From assembly GCF_013409365.1 (NCBI RefSeq), contig NZ_JACCBA010000001.1, positions 6,076,001-6,140,000 of the forward strand: DNA of 64,000 bases, in the 5' to 3' direction. Source of the stretch: Actinomadura luteofluorescens (GTDB taxonomy: Bacteria; Actinomycetota; Actinomycetes; Streptosporangiales; Streptosporangiaceae). A model generated the notes under the pieces. It made no database searches. It saw only the letters and a list, made by a program, of their open reading frames with translations, and was not told the origin of the DNA. The position numbers were made by a program, and so were the translations under genes. The first letter of the stretch is position 1. The number at the start of each line of letters is the position of its first letter. This document shows, one piece after another, positions 24,302 to 31,686 of this stretch.

Positions 24302-24518
24302 TGTGTTTCTGAGTCCCGGCCCACTTCGCTCGCCTGGCGGCTGTGTTGATTCATCCCGGCCCACTTCGCTCGCCTTGCGGCTCGCTACGTGACCGGGCCT
24401 GGGCGAACGCGGCATCGCTTCGCGATCTGCCCGGCTCCGCTCGCCTCCGGCATCGCTCCACCGGCCAGGTCACGCGTTCGCGCGGCATGGCCGGGGCGAC
24501 TTCGAGACAGGCCCTGGC
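24302..24518. repeat. Structured dispersed repeat, copy A
   Basis: Begins with a truncated head unit (TGTGTT..., CCCGGCCCACTTCGCTCGCC, GGCGGC) and then a full unit: the same head, an inverted-repeat core whose ends are GTGACCGGGCC and GGCCAGGTCAC, then CGCGTTCGCGCG and a tail CTTCGAGACAGGCC. Near-identical copies lie at 53985-54199 and 54233-54383. It holds no convincing gene although open frames cross it. It sits between the response regulator and rpmE. Confidence 0.85.
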
Positions 24519-24684
24519 CCGGGGGCGTCCTTGATCGGGAATGACCGGTGACCTCGCCACGTTCGGGTATCTGGCACACTTGGTGTGCAACCGCTGCGGT
24601 ACCGGTTCACGCCTCCCACATCTCCCATGGCTTCGCCATGCGGGTCCGGGGGCGCCCGGCGACCGCCTGGAGCGAGGAGAACCC

Positions 24685-24903
24685 ATGAAGCCCGACATCC
24701 ACCCGAACTACGTCGTCACGACCGTGACGTGTACGTGCGGCAACACCTTCGAGACCCGCAGCACCGCCGCCAACGGCGTGATCCACGCGGACGTGTGCTC
24801 GAACTGCCACCCGTTCTACACGGGCAAGCAGAAGATCCTCGACACCGGCGGCCGGGTCGCGCGCTTCGAGCAGCGCTTCGGCAAGAAGAAGGCCGACAAG
24901 TAG
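24685..24903 (+). CDS. rpmE: 50S ribosomal protein L31, zinc-binding type
   Basis: 72 aa. [10 protein letters not shown] is the standard beginning; CTCGNTF and [14 protein letters not shown] supply the zinc cysteines (C+ type), and [11 protein letters not shown] ends the protein. The ATG at 24685 has GAGGAG upstream; the in-frame extension to 24541 is not coding. The position between rho and prfA is conserved in actinobacteria. Confidence 0.95.
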   Translation: MKPDIHPNYVVTTVTCTCGNTFETRSTAANGVIHADVCSNCHPFYTGKQKILDTGGRVARFEQRFGKKKADK

Positions 24904-24927
24904 GACGAGCCGCACGGCGGACATCAG

Positions 24928-24962
24928 GGGCGGCCCGGGGACTCCAGGTCCCCGGGCCGCCC
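24928..24962 (+). terminator. Strong terminator between rpmE and prfA
   Basis: Perfect 14-bp stem (24928-24941 with 24949-24962), 7-base loop. No T-run, as is usual in GC-rich actinomycetes. Confidence 0.75.
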
Positions 24963-25014
24963 GAAACCGGTGCGGGGGCGGCCGTCCCCGCGCCGCAACG
25001 GGCCAGGACACAGC

Positions 25015-26079
25015 GTGAATCTCGACGATCTGATCAGCGAATACGCGGGCATCGAGGAACGGCTCGCCGACCCGTCCGTCCATGCCGACCAGAGCCTGGC
25101 GCGCAAGCTCGGCAAGCGGTACGCGGAGCTGCGCCCGATCGTCGAGACGCACCGCGAGCTGTCCTCGACCGAGGACGACCTCGCCGCCGCCCGTGAGCTG
25201 GCCGGCGAGGACGCCGCGTTCGCCGCCGAGGCCGAAGATCTCGCGAAGCGCCGCGAGGAGCTGGAGGAGCGGCTGCGGCGGCTGCTCGTCCCGCGCGACC
25301 CGAACGACGCCAAGGACGTGATCCTGGAGGTCAAGGCGGGGGAGGGCGGCGAGGAGTCGGCGCTGTTCGCCGGCGACCTGCTGCGGATGTACCTCCGCTA
25401 CGCCGAACGCGTCGGCTGGAAGACCGAGGTCCTCGACTCCCACCCCTCCGACCTCGGCGGCTACAAGGACGTCACGGTCGCGGTGAAGGCCAAGGGCGCC
25501 CAGGAGGAGGGGGTCTGGACGCGGCTGAAGTTCGAGGGCGGCGTCCACCGGGTGCAGCGGGTGCCCGCGACCGAGTCGCAGGGGCGCATCCACACCAGCG
25601 CCGTCGGCGTCCTGGTGACGCCCGAGGCGGAGGACGTCGACGTCCAGGTCGACCCGAACGACCTGCGCATCGACGTGTACCGCTCGTCCGGGCCGGGCGG
25701 GCAGAGCGTCAACACGACCGACTCCGCGGTCCGCATCACGCACCTGCCGACCGGTGTCGTCGTCTCCTGCCAGAACGAGAAGAGCCAGCTGCAGAACAAG
25801 GAGCAGGCGCTGCGCATCCTGCGGTCCCGGCTGCTGGCGATGGCGCAGGAGGAGGCCGACGCGGCCGCCTCCGCCGAGCGCAAGAGCCAGGTCCGCACGG
25901 TGGACCGCTCCGAGCGGGTGCGCACCTACAACTACCCGGAGAACCGGATCTCCGACCACCGGGTCGGCTACAAGGCCTACAACCTCGACCAGGTGCTGGA
26001 CGGCGACCTCCAGAACGTCACGCAGGCGCTGGTCGACGCCGAGATGGAACGCCGCCTGGCCGAAGCCCAGAAATCATGA
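25015..26079 (+). CDS. prfA: Peptide chain release factor 1
   Basis: 354 aa; recognises UAA and UAG stops and triggers peptide release. An N-terminal coiled-coil domain is followed by domain 2 with PATESQGR (the PxT stop-codon reader) and [17 protein letters not shown], whose GGQ glutamine is methylated by PrmC. C-terminal [16 protein letters not shown] 25015 gives the usual NLDDLISEY beginning. prmC follows 52 bases later. Confidence 0.95.
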   Translation: MNLDDLISEYAGIEERLADPSVHADQSLARKLGKRYAELRPIVETHRELSSTEDDLAAARELAGEDAAFAAEAEDLAKRREELEERLRRLLVPRDPNDAKDVILEVKAGEGGEESALFAGDLLRMYLRYAERVGWKTEVLDSHPSDLGGYKDVTVAVKAKGAQEEGVWTRLKFEGGVHRVQRVPATESQGRIHTSAVGVLVTPEAEDVDVQVDPNDLRIDVYRSSGPGGQSVNTTDSAVRITHLPTGVVVSCQNEKSQLQNKEQALRILRSRLLAMAQEEADAAASAERKSQVRTVDRSERVRTYNYPENRISDHRVGYKAYNLDQVLDGDLQNVTQALVDAEMERRLAEAQKS

Positions 26080-26131
26080 GCGCAGCGAACCGGGGGGCGT
26101 GGGGGGTCGTCCCCCCTCGAAGGGCAGGATC

Positions 26132-26992
26132 ATGAACCTGCTGCTCGACGAGATCGCCAGGGCCACCGCGCGGCTCGCGGACGCGGGCGCCGCCTCGCCC
26201 CGCGCCGACGCCGAGGAGCTCGCGGCGGCCGTGCACCGGGTGCGGCGCTCGGAGCTGCACGGCGTCCCCGACAGCGCGTTCGACGCCCGGTTCTGGGAGT
26301 TCGTCGCGCGCCGCGAGGCGGGCGAGCCGCTGCAGCACATCACCGGCCGCGCGTTCTTCCGTTACCTGGAGCTGAAGGTCGGGCCCGGCGTGTTCGTGCC
26401 GCGCCCGGAGACCGAGGTGATGGTCGGCTGGGCGCTGGAGACGCTGCGCGACATGGACGTCCGCGATCCCCTCGTCGTCGACCTCGGCACCGGCTCCGCC
26501 GCGATCGCGCTGTCCATCGCGCTGGAGGCGCCCCGCGCCCGCGTCCACGCCGTCGAGAAGGACCCGACGGCCTTCGTCCACGCGACCCGCAACGTGGAGG
26601 AGCTGGACGAGCGGGGCCGCGTCCGCCTCCACCTGGACGACTTCTCAAGCGCTCTCACCGAGCTTGACGGCACCGTCGACCTCGTCGTCAGCAACCCCCC
26701 GTACATCCCGATGAGCGAGTGGGAGTACGTCCCCCGCGACGTCCGCGACCACGACCCCGCCGACGCACTGTGGGGCGGGGGCGACGACGGCCTGGACGCG
26801 ATCCGCGTGGTGGAGCGCACCGCCCGCCGCCTCCTGCGCCCGGGCGGCTACGCGGCCGTCGAGCACAGCGATCTGCAGGGCAACGGCGTCTACTGGGTCT
26901 TCGCGGAGGAGCACGGCTGGCGCGACGTGCGCAACCGCCGCGACCTGGCGAACCGGGACCGCTTCGTGACCGCGCGCCTGGCCGCCGACTAG
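26132..26992 (+). CDS. prmC: Release-factor glutamine methyltransferase
   Basis: 286 aa SAM-dependent enzyme that methylates the GGQ glutamine of RF1/RF2. The N-terminal helical domain contains GEPLQHITGRAFF, followed by VFVPRPETE, DLGTGSAAIALS (SAM-binding loop) and VVSNPPYIP (catalytic NPPY, which holds the glutamine). The ATG at 26132 has AGGGCAGGA upstream. It follows prfA directly, the usual arrangement. A small GGGGGG/CCCCCC hairpin lies in the gap. Confidence 0.95.
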   Translation: MNLLLDEIARATARLADAGAASPRADAEELAAAVHRVRRSELHGVPDSAFDARFWEFVARREAGEPLQHITGRAFFRYLELKVGPGVFVPRPETEVMVGWALETLRDMDVRDPLVVDLGTGSAAIALSIALEAPRARVHAVEKDPTAFVHATRNVEELDERGRVRLHLDDFSSALTELDGTVDLVVSNPPYIPMSEWEYVPRDVRDHDPADALWGGGDDGLDAIRVVERTARRLLRPGGYAAVEHSDLQGNGVYWVFAEEHGWRDVRNRRDLANRDRFVTARLAAD

Positions 26993-27053
26993 CCCCGCTA
27001 TCCTGGTCGGTGCCATACCCGCGAGCGCTGTGCAGATGGGAAGACGGGCGACC

Positions 27054-27875
27054 GTGAGCCGACGTTACGACTGCTCTGAGCCGATGGAGCGCACCCGGGG
27101 GATCGCCGAGGCGTTCTCGGCCGTCCGGCGCGGCGAGCTGATCGTCCTGCCGACCGACACCGTGTACGGCGTCGGCGTGGACGCGTTCATGCCGCCCGCG
27201 GTGACCGCCCTCCTGGACGCCAAGGGCCGCGGCCGCGAGATGCCGCCGCCGGTGCTGGTCGGCTCCGTCCGCGCCGCCACGGCCCTGGTGGACGACCTCG
27301 GAACCTACGGGCAGGATCTCATCGACGAGTTCTGGCCGGGCGCGCTGACCCTCGTCTGCAGGGCGAACCCCAACCTCATGTGGGACCTCGGCGAGACCAA
27401 GGGCACCGTCGCCATCCGGATGCCGATGCACGAACTCGCCGTCGAACTGCTCAAGGAGACCGGCCCGCTCGCCGTCAGCAGCGCGAACCTGTCCGGTCGC
27501 CCCGCGGCCCGCACCGTCGACGAGGCGGAGAAGATGCTGGGCGACTCGGTCGCCGTCTACCTGGACGGCGGCACCTCCGGCCACGCCGACCCGTCCACGA
27601 TCATCGACCTGACCGGGCCCGTGCCGCGCCTGCTGCGCGCCGGCGCCGTCTCCGAAGACAAGATACGCGGCGTGGTGGGCGTCCTGCTCACCGAAGAGGA
27701 CGAGCCCGAGAAGCCCGCAGAGCCCCCCTCCATAACCGAGGCGGCCAAGCCTTCCCTCACCAAGGAAGAGCCTCCGCAGACTCCCCGAGAGCCTTCTGAG
27801 CCCCTCCAGGAAACCCCCGCCCCGAACCCCAAGCCGTCCCTCCGCAAGGACGAGGACGACCGCGGCACCGCCTGA
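27054..27875 (+). CDS. L-threonylcarbamoyladenylate synthase (TsaC/Sua5 family)
   Basis: 273 aa; makes threonylcarbamoyl-AMP for the t6A base of ANN-reading tRNAs. The YrdC-like fold is complete: VLPTDTVYGVGVDAF, KGRGREMPPPVLVGS, WPGALTLVC, TVAIRMP and VSSANLSGRPA. After about residue 205 comes a low-complexity tail of some 65 residues rich in Pro, Glu, Lys and Ser, longer than in most relatives and not a Sua5 domain. GTG 27054 is preferred; GTG 27030 is an alternative. It ends the conserved block before the insertion. Confidence 0.9.
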   Translation: MSRRYDCSEPMERTRGIAEAFSAVRRGELIVLPTDTVYGVGVDAFMPPAVTALLDAKGRGREMPPPVLVGSVRAATALVDDLGTYGQDLIDEFWPGALTLVCRANPNLMWDLGETKGTVAIRMPMHELAVELLKETGPLAVSSANLSGRPAARTVDEAEKMLGDSVAVYLDGGTSGHADPSTIIDLTGPVPRLLRAGAVSEDKIRGVVGVLLTEEDEPEKPAEPPSITEAAKPSLTKEEPPQTPREPSEPLQETPAPNPKPSLRKDEDDRGTA

Positions 27876-27911
27876 CCCCGAAGCCGTTCCGGGCATCCGG
27901 CGGCAGCCCGA

Positions 27912-28652
27912 TCAGGGGTCCCTGCGCCGACCGGCGGCCATGCCGAGGGCCAGCAGGGCCAGCCCGGCGACGATCGCGTACGCCACCTGCCCCGCCGCGC
28001 CGTAGGGGACGCGTGAACCCGCGTCCGGGTCCACGATTCCGCCGACCGCGGTGAACGGCATCCACCCGGCCAGGGCGCCTCCGACGCGCGGCAGCATCCC
28101 GGTGGCGCTCTCTCCCACGAGCGACCACAGGAGCAGGATGCCGACGGCGGCGGCTCCACTGCGGACGAGAGCGCCCACGGCGACCCCCGCCACGGCCGTG
28201 AAGGCCCAGAGGACGCCCGTCCCCAGGGCCTGGCGCCATTCCGCCGCCGTGTCGAGGCCGGGACCGGGACCCGCGGCGCAGAGGGCCGCGACCAGCAGGC
28301 TCGCGAAGGCCAGGAGGACGGCGGCGGCCGCGCCGGCCGCCGCCAGCACGAGAGCCTTCGCCGCGATCAGGGGCCAGCGTCGCGGCACCGCCTGGTAGGC
28401 GAGGCGGATCGTGCCGTGCCTGTAGTCGCCGGTGACGGACAGGGCCGCGAACACGAGGAGGATCATCTCGCCGAACGACAGCCCGGCGATGGCGTCCACG
28501 ACGGTCACGGCGCCTCCCTCCTCCGGGACGCGGGCCCCGAGGACCGCCGAGGCGAGCGCCAGGGCCGTGGCCGTGCCGAGGCACCACCACGTGGACCGGC
28601 TGTGCGCCAACCGGACCGTCTCGGCGGCGAGCGCCCGGCGCAGCGCCGTCAT
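27912..28652 (-). CDS. ABC transporter permease (ABC-2 type)
   Basis: 246 aa with about six membrane helices. SFGEMILLVFAALSVTGDYRHGTIRLAYQ is the characteristic motif of ABC-2 exporters that follow an ATPase of the CcmA/NatA class (positions 28385-28470). Its ATG overlaps the stop of the ATPase gene (ATGA). Relatives export antibiotics, peptides or ions, or give self-resistance. Close to a secreted cationic peptide gene, so immunity or export is plausible but unproven. Confidence 0.88.
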   Translation of the reverse strand: MTALRRALAAETVRLAHSRSTWWCLGTATALALASAVLGARVPEEGGAVTVVDAIAGLSFGEMILLVFAALSVTGDYRHGTIRLAYQAVPRRWPLIAAKALVLAAAGAAAAVLLAFASLLVAALCAAGPGPGLDTAAEWRQALGTGVLWAFTAVAGVAVGALVRSGAAAVGILLLWSLVGESATGMLPRVGGALAGWMPFTAVGGIVDPDAGSRVPYGAAGQVAYAIVAGLALLALGMAAGRRRDP

Positions 28653-29581
28653 CGCCGTCCTCCCGCGCGGCCGCCCGGGGGCGACGCCTGGTACTCGACG
28701 GCATCGCGGGTCATCTCCATGAACGAGTCCTCCAGGGAGCCGTGATCGGTGCGCAGTTCGTGCAGGACGAGGCCGTGCGCCGCGGCGATCCCGCCCACCC
28801 GGGCGGCGGTGCCGCCGCGCACCCGGAGATCGCCGTCCGGTCCGTCGCGGACGTCGAGGCCCGCCCGGCCGAGCAGGGCCGCGAACCGCGAGGCCTCCGG
28901 GGTGCGGACGATCACGGCGGCGCCGGCCGCGCGCTCGACGAACGCCCGCATGGGGGCCTGCGTGATGAGCCGGCCGGCGCCGATCACGACGACGTCGTCG
29001 GCGGTCAGGGCCATCTCGGCGAGCAGGTGGCTGGAGACCAGGACGGCACAGCTCTCGCCGGCGGCCCGCCGGAGCAGGTGCCGCATCCAGCGGACGCCCT
29101 CCGGGTCGAGACCGTTCATCGGTTCGTCCAGCAGCAGGGCCCGTGGCCGTCCCAGCAGTGCCGTGGCGATGCCCAGACGCTGGCGCATGCCGAGCGAGAA
29201 GCCGCCGACCCGCCGGCCCGCCGCGTCGGCCAGCCCGACCGCCTCCAGGAGTTCGTCGACCCGTCCGGGCTCCGCCCCCGCCAGGCTGGCCGTCCAGCGC
29301 AGATGGCTCCGGGCGGTGAGATGCGGGCGCACCCAGCCGGCGTCGAGGAGCGCGCCGACCGTTCCGGAGGGGTCCGGCAGGTCGTCGTAGCGCCGCCCGT
29401 CGATCAGCACCCGGCCCGAGGCGGGCCTGTCCAGCCCGACGATCATGCGCATCGTCGTGGACTTGCCCGCGCCGTTCGGGCCGAGGAAGCCGGTCACCAC
29501 CCCCGGCCGCACCGTGAAGGACAGGTGGTCGACCACGGTGCGCCGTCCGTAGCGCTTGGTCAGTTCCTCGACTCTGATCAC
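28649..29581 (-). CDS. ABC transporter ATP-binding protein
   Basis: 310 aa. Walker A GPNGAGKST, signature FSLGMRQRLGIA, Walker B LLLDEPMNGLDP, and the H-loop in VSSHLLAEM. A C-terminal extension of about 90 residues is typical of drug/antimicrobial exporters of this class. It couples ATP hydrolysis to the permease at 27912, overlapping it by four bases. The 84-aa membrane protein gene lies 19 bases upstream in the same direction, making a three-gene operon. Confidence 0.92.
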   Translation of the reverse strand: MIRVEELTKRYGRRTVVDHLSFTVRPGVVTGFLGPNGAGKSTTMRMIVGLDRPASGRVLIDGRRYDDLPDPSGTVGALLDAGWVRPHLTARSHLRWTASLAGAEPGRVDELLEAVGLADAAGRRVGGFSLGMRQRLGIATALLGRPRALLLDEPMNGLDPEGVRWMRHLLRRAAGESCAVLVSSHLLAEMALTADDVVVIGAGRLITQAPMRAFVERAAGAAVIVRTPEASRFAALLGRAGLDVRDGPDGDLRVRGGTAARVGGIAAAHGLVLHELRTDHGSLEDSFMEMTRDAVEYQASPPGGRAGGRR

Positions 29582-29600
29582 TGTCGTGCCCTCCTCCGGG

Positions 29601-29855
29601 TCACGTGAGGGCGGTCGCCAGCCCGAGGGCCACCGAGGCCAGGGTGATCAGGGCCCACGACCACGACCCGACGCCGGACCTGGCGGAGCGGACCAGCAGG
29701 ACGAGCGCCGCCGGAGCGGCCACGCAGAGCAGCGCGTTGCCCGCGTACGACGCGAGGTCGCCGTCCAGCAGGGTCCGGACGAGCGACGACGCCGCCGCGG
29801 GAATGAAGATCGACACCCATGCGGCTTCCGGCACGGGCTCGCGCGTCTTGGTCAC
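29601..29855 (-). CDS. Small membrane protein of the ABC operon
   Basis: 84 aa with two hydrophobic segments (about 35-57 and 67-84). The family is not recognised. It sits first in the operon with the ATPase and permease. Small hydrophobic proteins in such positions are often immunity or accessory export factors; here this is inference from context. Confidence 0.6.
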   Translation of the reverse strand: MTKTREPVPEAAWVSIFIPAAASSLVRTLLDGDLASYAGNALLCVAAPAALVLLVRSARSGVGSWSWALITLASVALGLATALT

Positions 29856-29897
29856 GGTGATGTCCCCAGAGATCGGTTCCGGTGATGCCGCCCGCCG

Positions 29898-29935
29898 GCA
29901 CGGGGCCGCCTCCCGCGGAGGAGCCGGCCCCGTGC
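29898..29935 (-). terminator. Terminator after the cationic peptide gene
   Basis: GCACGGGGCC pairs with GGCCCCGTGC around an 18-base loop that can itself pair. It lies 23 bases past the peptide stop on the minus strand and separates it from the ABC operon. Confidence 0.55.
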
Positions 29936-29957
29936 GCCCCCGGGGGCCCTGGTGCTT

Positions 29958-30392
29958 CTAGTAGCCGCGGAGCAGCTTGTAGAGGTCCCAGGCGTTGGTG
30001 CTCCAGCCGGCCGCCTTCAGGGCCCACCGCAGGGGCCGCGGCAGCTTGCTGTACCACTTCTTGAAGGCCTTCCAGCCCTTCTTCGCCGCCTTGATCGCCG
30101 ACTTGAGCTTGCCCGCCTTCTTGAGGATCTTCAGGAGGGTGCTGAGGCCGCCCTTCCGCGCGAGGTCCTGCTGGAGCTGCTGGATCTCGCGGCCGGAGAA
30201 GCCGATCTGCCGGAGCGCGGCGGTGTCGGCGGCGCTGAACCCGGACGGGGCGGGCCGCTGGACCGCCGTGACGGGCGCGGCCGTCCGGCCGGCCTCCGCC
30301 GTGGCGCCGAAGGCGGGACCCGCCACGCCCAGGCCCAGGACCGCGGCCAGGGAGACGCCCGCCGCCTTCGCGGCGAACCGCTGCTTGTTCAT
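29958..30392 (-). CDS. Secreted Lys/Trp-rich cationic peptide, bacteriocin-like
   Basis: 144 aa, not a recognised named family. Residues 1-34 form a Sec signal (KQR, hydrophobic core, AEA cleavage near 34). A linker of about 50 residues follows with GFSAADTAALRQIGFSGREI. Residues 82-144 carry 14 Lys, 3 Arg and 5 Trp with a single acidic residue, in three probable amphipathic helices (TLLKILKKAGKLKSAIKAAK; GWKAFKKWYSKL; LRWALKAAGW). This pattern resembles saposin-fold leaderless bacteriocins such as aureocin A53, but with a cleavable leader. Neighbours are an ABC exporter and a two-component system. Antimicrobial activity is inferred from composition only. Confidence 0.7.
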   Translation of the reverse strand: MNKQRFAAKAAGVSLAAVLGLGVAGPAFGATAEAGRTAAPVTAVQRPAPSGFSAADTAALRQIGFSGREIQQLQQDLARKGGLSTLLKILKKAGKLKSAIKAAKKGWKAFKKWYSKLPRPLRWALKAAGWSTNAWDLYKLLRGY

Positions 30393-30406
30393 AGGAGGTT
30401 TCCTCC
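30393..30406 (-). promoter_or_regulatory. Shine-Dalgarno that can pair with its own downstream complement
   Basis: On the minus strand GGAGG-AAA-CCTCC-T directly precedes the peptide ATG. The strong ribosome site GGAGG can be hidden by the adjacent CCTCC, a compact translational switch or simply a chance hairpin with a tight 3-base loop. Confidence 0.45.
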
Positions 30407-30605
30407 AGATCGATCCGGCGGAACCGGTGTCCGCCGCGAGCCGCTCTGGCCCGCGGGATCAGATCAACAAGAGGGGGTCTCCGCGGCGTCTTCCCGGCTT
30501 CTCGCGCACGACTCCCCGGCGTCTCCGCCGGGGCTTCGTCCCGCACTCTTCCGAGGTGGCGGGCACGGCCCGGAAGTTCTCGCCTCTTCCTCCCGGGGCG
30601 GGCGC

Positions 30606-30923
30606 TCAGGGGATGTCGCCCCTGGCGTAGGCGACGGCTCCGACGATCAGCGTGGCGACCGCGACGGTCGTCATGGTCTCGTAGGCGCGCCGCCTGACGG
30701 CCTTCACGAAGACGACGACGGTGGCGAGCGCCGCGCATGCCGCCAGCCCGACGGCCAGGCCGTCCCACGGCGCGCCCTCGCCTCCGGCGCGGACGCCCTT
30801 CGCCGCCAGGATGAGCAGTGCCGGAAGGATCCATGCCGCATCGAGTCCCCCGTCCGGGTCCGGATCGGCCGCCGTGTCTCCGGTGGCCGCCTGGCCGTCC
30901 GGCGCTTCGTGTTCGCAGGTCAT
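30606..30923 (-). CDS. Small membrane protein
   Basis: 105 aa. An acidic N-terminus of about 28 residues is followed by three hydrophobic segments (AAWILPALLILAAKGV, LAVGLAACAALATVVVFV, TTVAVATLIVGAVAYA). No family recognised. It lies between the two-component system and the peptide gene, all reading leftwards. The 213-base gap before the peptide gene holds no other gene. Confidence 0.55.
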   Translation of the reverse strand: MTCEHEAPDGQAATGDTAADPDPDGGLDAAWILPALLILAAKGVRAGGEGAPWDGLAVGLAACAALATVVVFVKAVRRRAYETMTTVAVATLIVGAVAYARGDIP

Positions 30924-31005
30924 GGATCAAGGAAAGCGCGCCGCGCGCCGCCCGCGCGTCCTGCGGCGGGACGGACCGGGGTCGGCCGGCCGGTCGGCCG
31001 CCGGG

Positions 31006-31686
31006 TCAACCCCCGGGTGGAGGGGCGGCCCCCGGACGGACGAGGCCGGCGTCGTAAGCGAAGATCGTTGCCTGCACCCGGTCCCGCAGCCGCAGCTTGC
31101 CGAGGATCGCGTTGACGTGGGTCTTGACGGTCGCGGTGCCGATCCCCAGCGCGGCGCCGATCTCGGGGTTGCTGAGCCCGCTCGCCATCCGCACGAGGAC
31201 GTCGCGTTCCCGGGGGGTGAGCGCCGCCAGGCGGTCGTCGGGGACCGTCGGGGGGCTGATGGCGCCGGTGACGAAGGCGTCGATGAGGCGGCGGGTCACG
31301 GCCGGGGCGAGCAGGGCCTCGCCGGCGGCGACCGTGCGGATGGCGTCCACGAGTTCCTGGGGGTCGCAGTCCTTGAGCAGGAAGCCCGAGGCCCCGGCGC
31401 GCAGCGCGCCGAAGACGTACTCGTCGCGGTGGAACGTCGTCAGCACCAGCACCCGTGCGGGCGATCCGGTGGCGGCCAGTTCCCGGGAGGCCGCCAGACC
31501 GTCGACGCCGGGCATCCGGATGTCCATCAGCACCACGTCCGGGCGGCACTCGGGAACGGCGCGCAGCGCCTCGGCGCCGTCTCCGGCCTGCCCCACGACC
31601 TCCAGGTCCGGCTCGCCGTTGATGATCGCGGTGAAGCCCGCGCGGACGACGACCTGGTCGTCCACCACCAGCACCCGGATGCTCAT
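31006..31686 (-). CDS. LuxR/NarL-family response regulator
   Basis: 226 aa. The receiver has D9-D10, phospho-acceptor D55 (LMDIRMPG), T in VLTTFHRDEY and K in FLLKDCD. The helix-turn-helix is LTPRERDVLVRMASGLSNPE followed by GTATVKTHVNAIL. Its ATG overlaps the stop of the kinase gene upstream (ATGA), so they are coupled. Candidate targets are the leftward genes for the membrane protein, cationic peptide and ABC transporter. Confidence 0.92.
   Translation of the reverse strand: MSIRVLVVDDQVVVRAGFTAIINGEPDLEVVGQAGDGAEALRAVPECRPDVVLMDIRMPGVDGLAASRELAATGSPARVLVLTTFHRDEYVFGALRAGASGFLLKDCDPQELVDAIRTVAAGEALLAPAVTRRLIDAFVTGAISPPTVPDDRLAALTPRERDVLVRMASGLSNPEIGAALGIGTATVKTHVNAILGKLRLRDRVQATIFAYDAGLVRPGAAPPPGG

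Noticed and set aside
24303..24540. Coding frames across the dispersed repeat (for example from 24343)
   Set aside because: Similar peptides arise at 54 kb only because the DNA repeat is the same; no ribosome site, and the inverted core explains the conservation.
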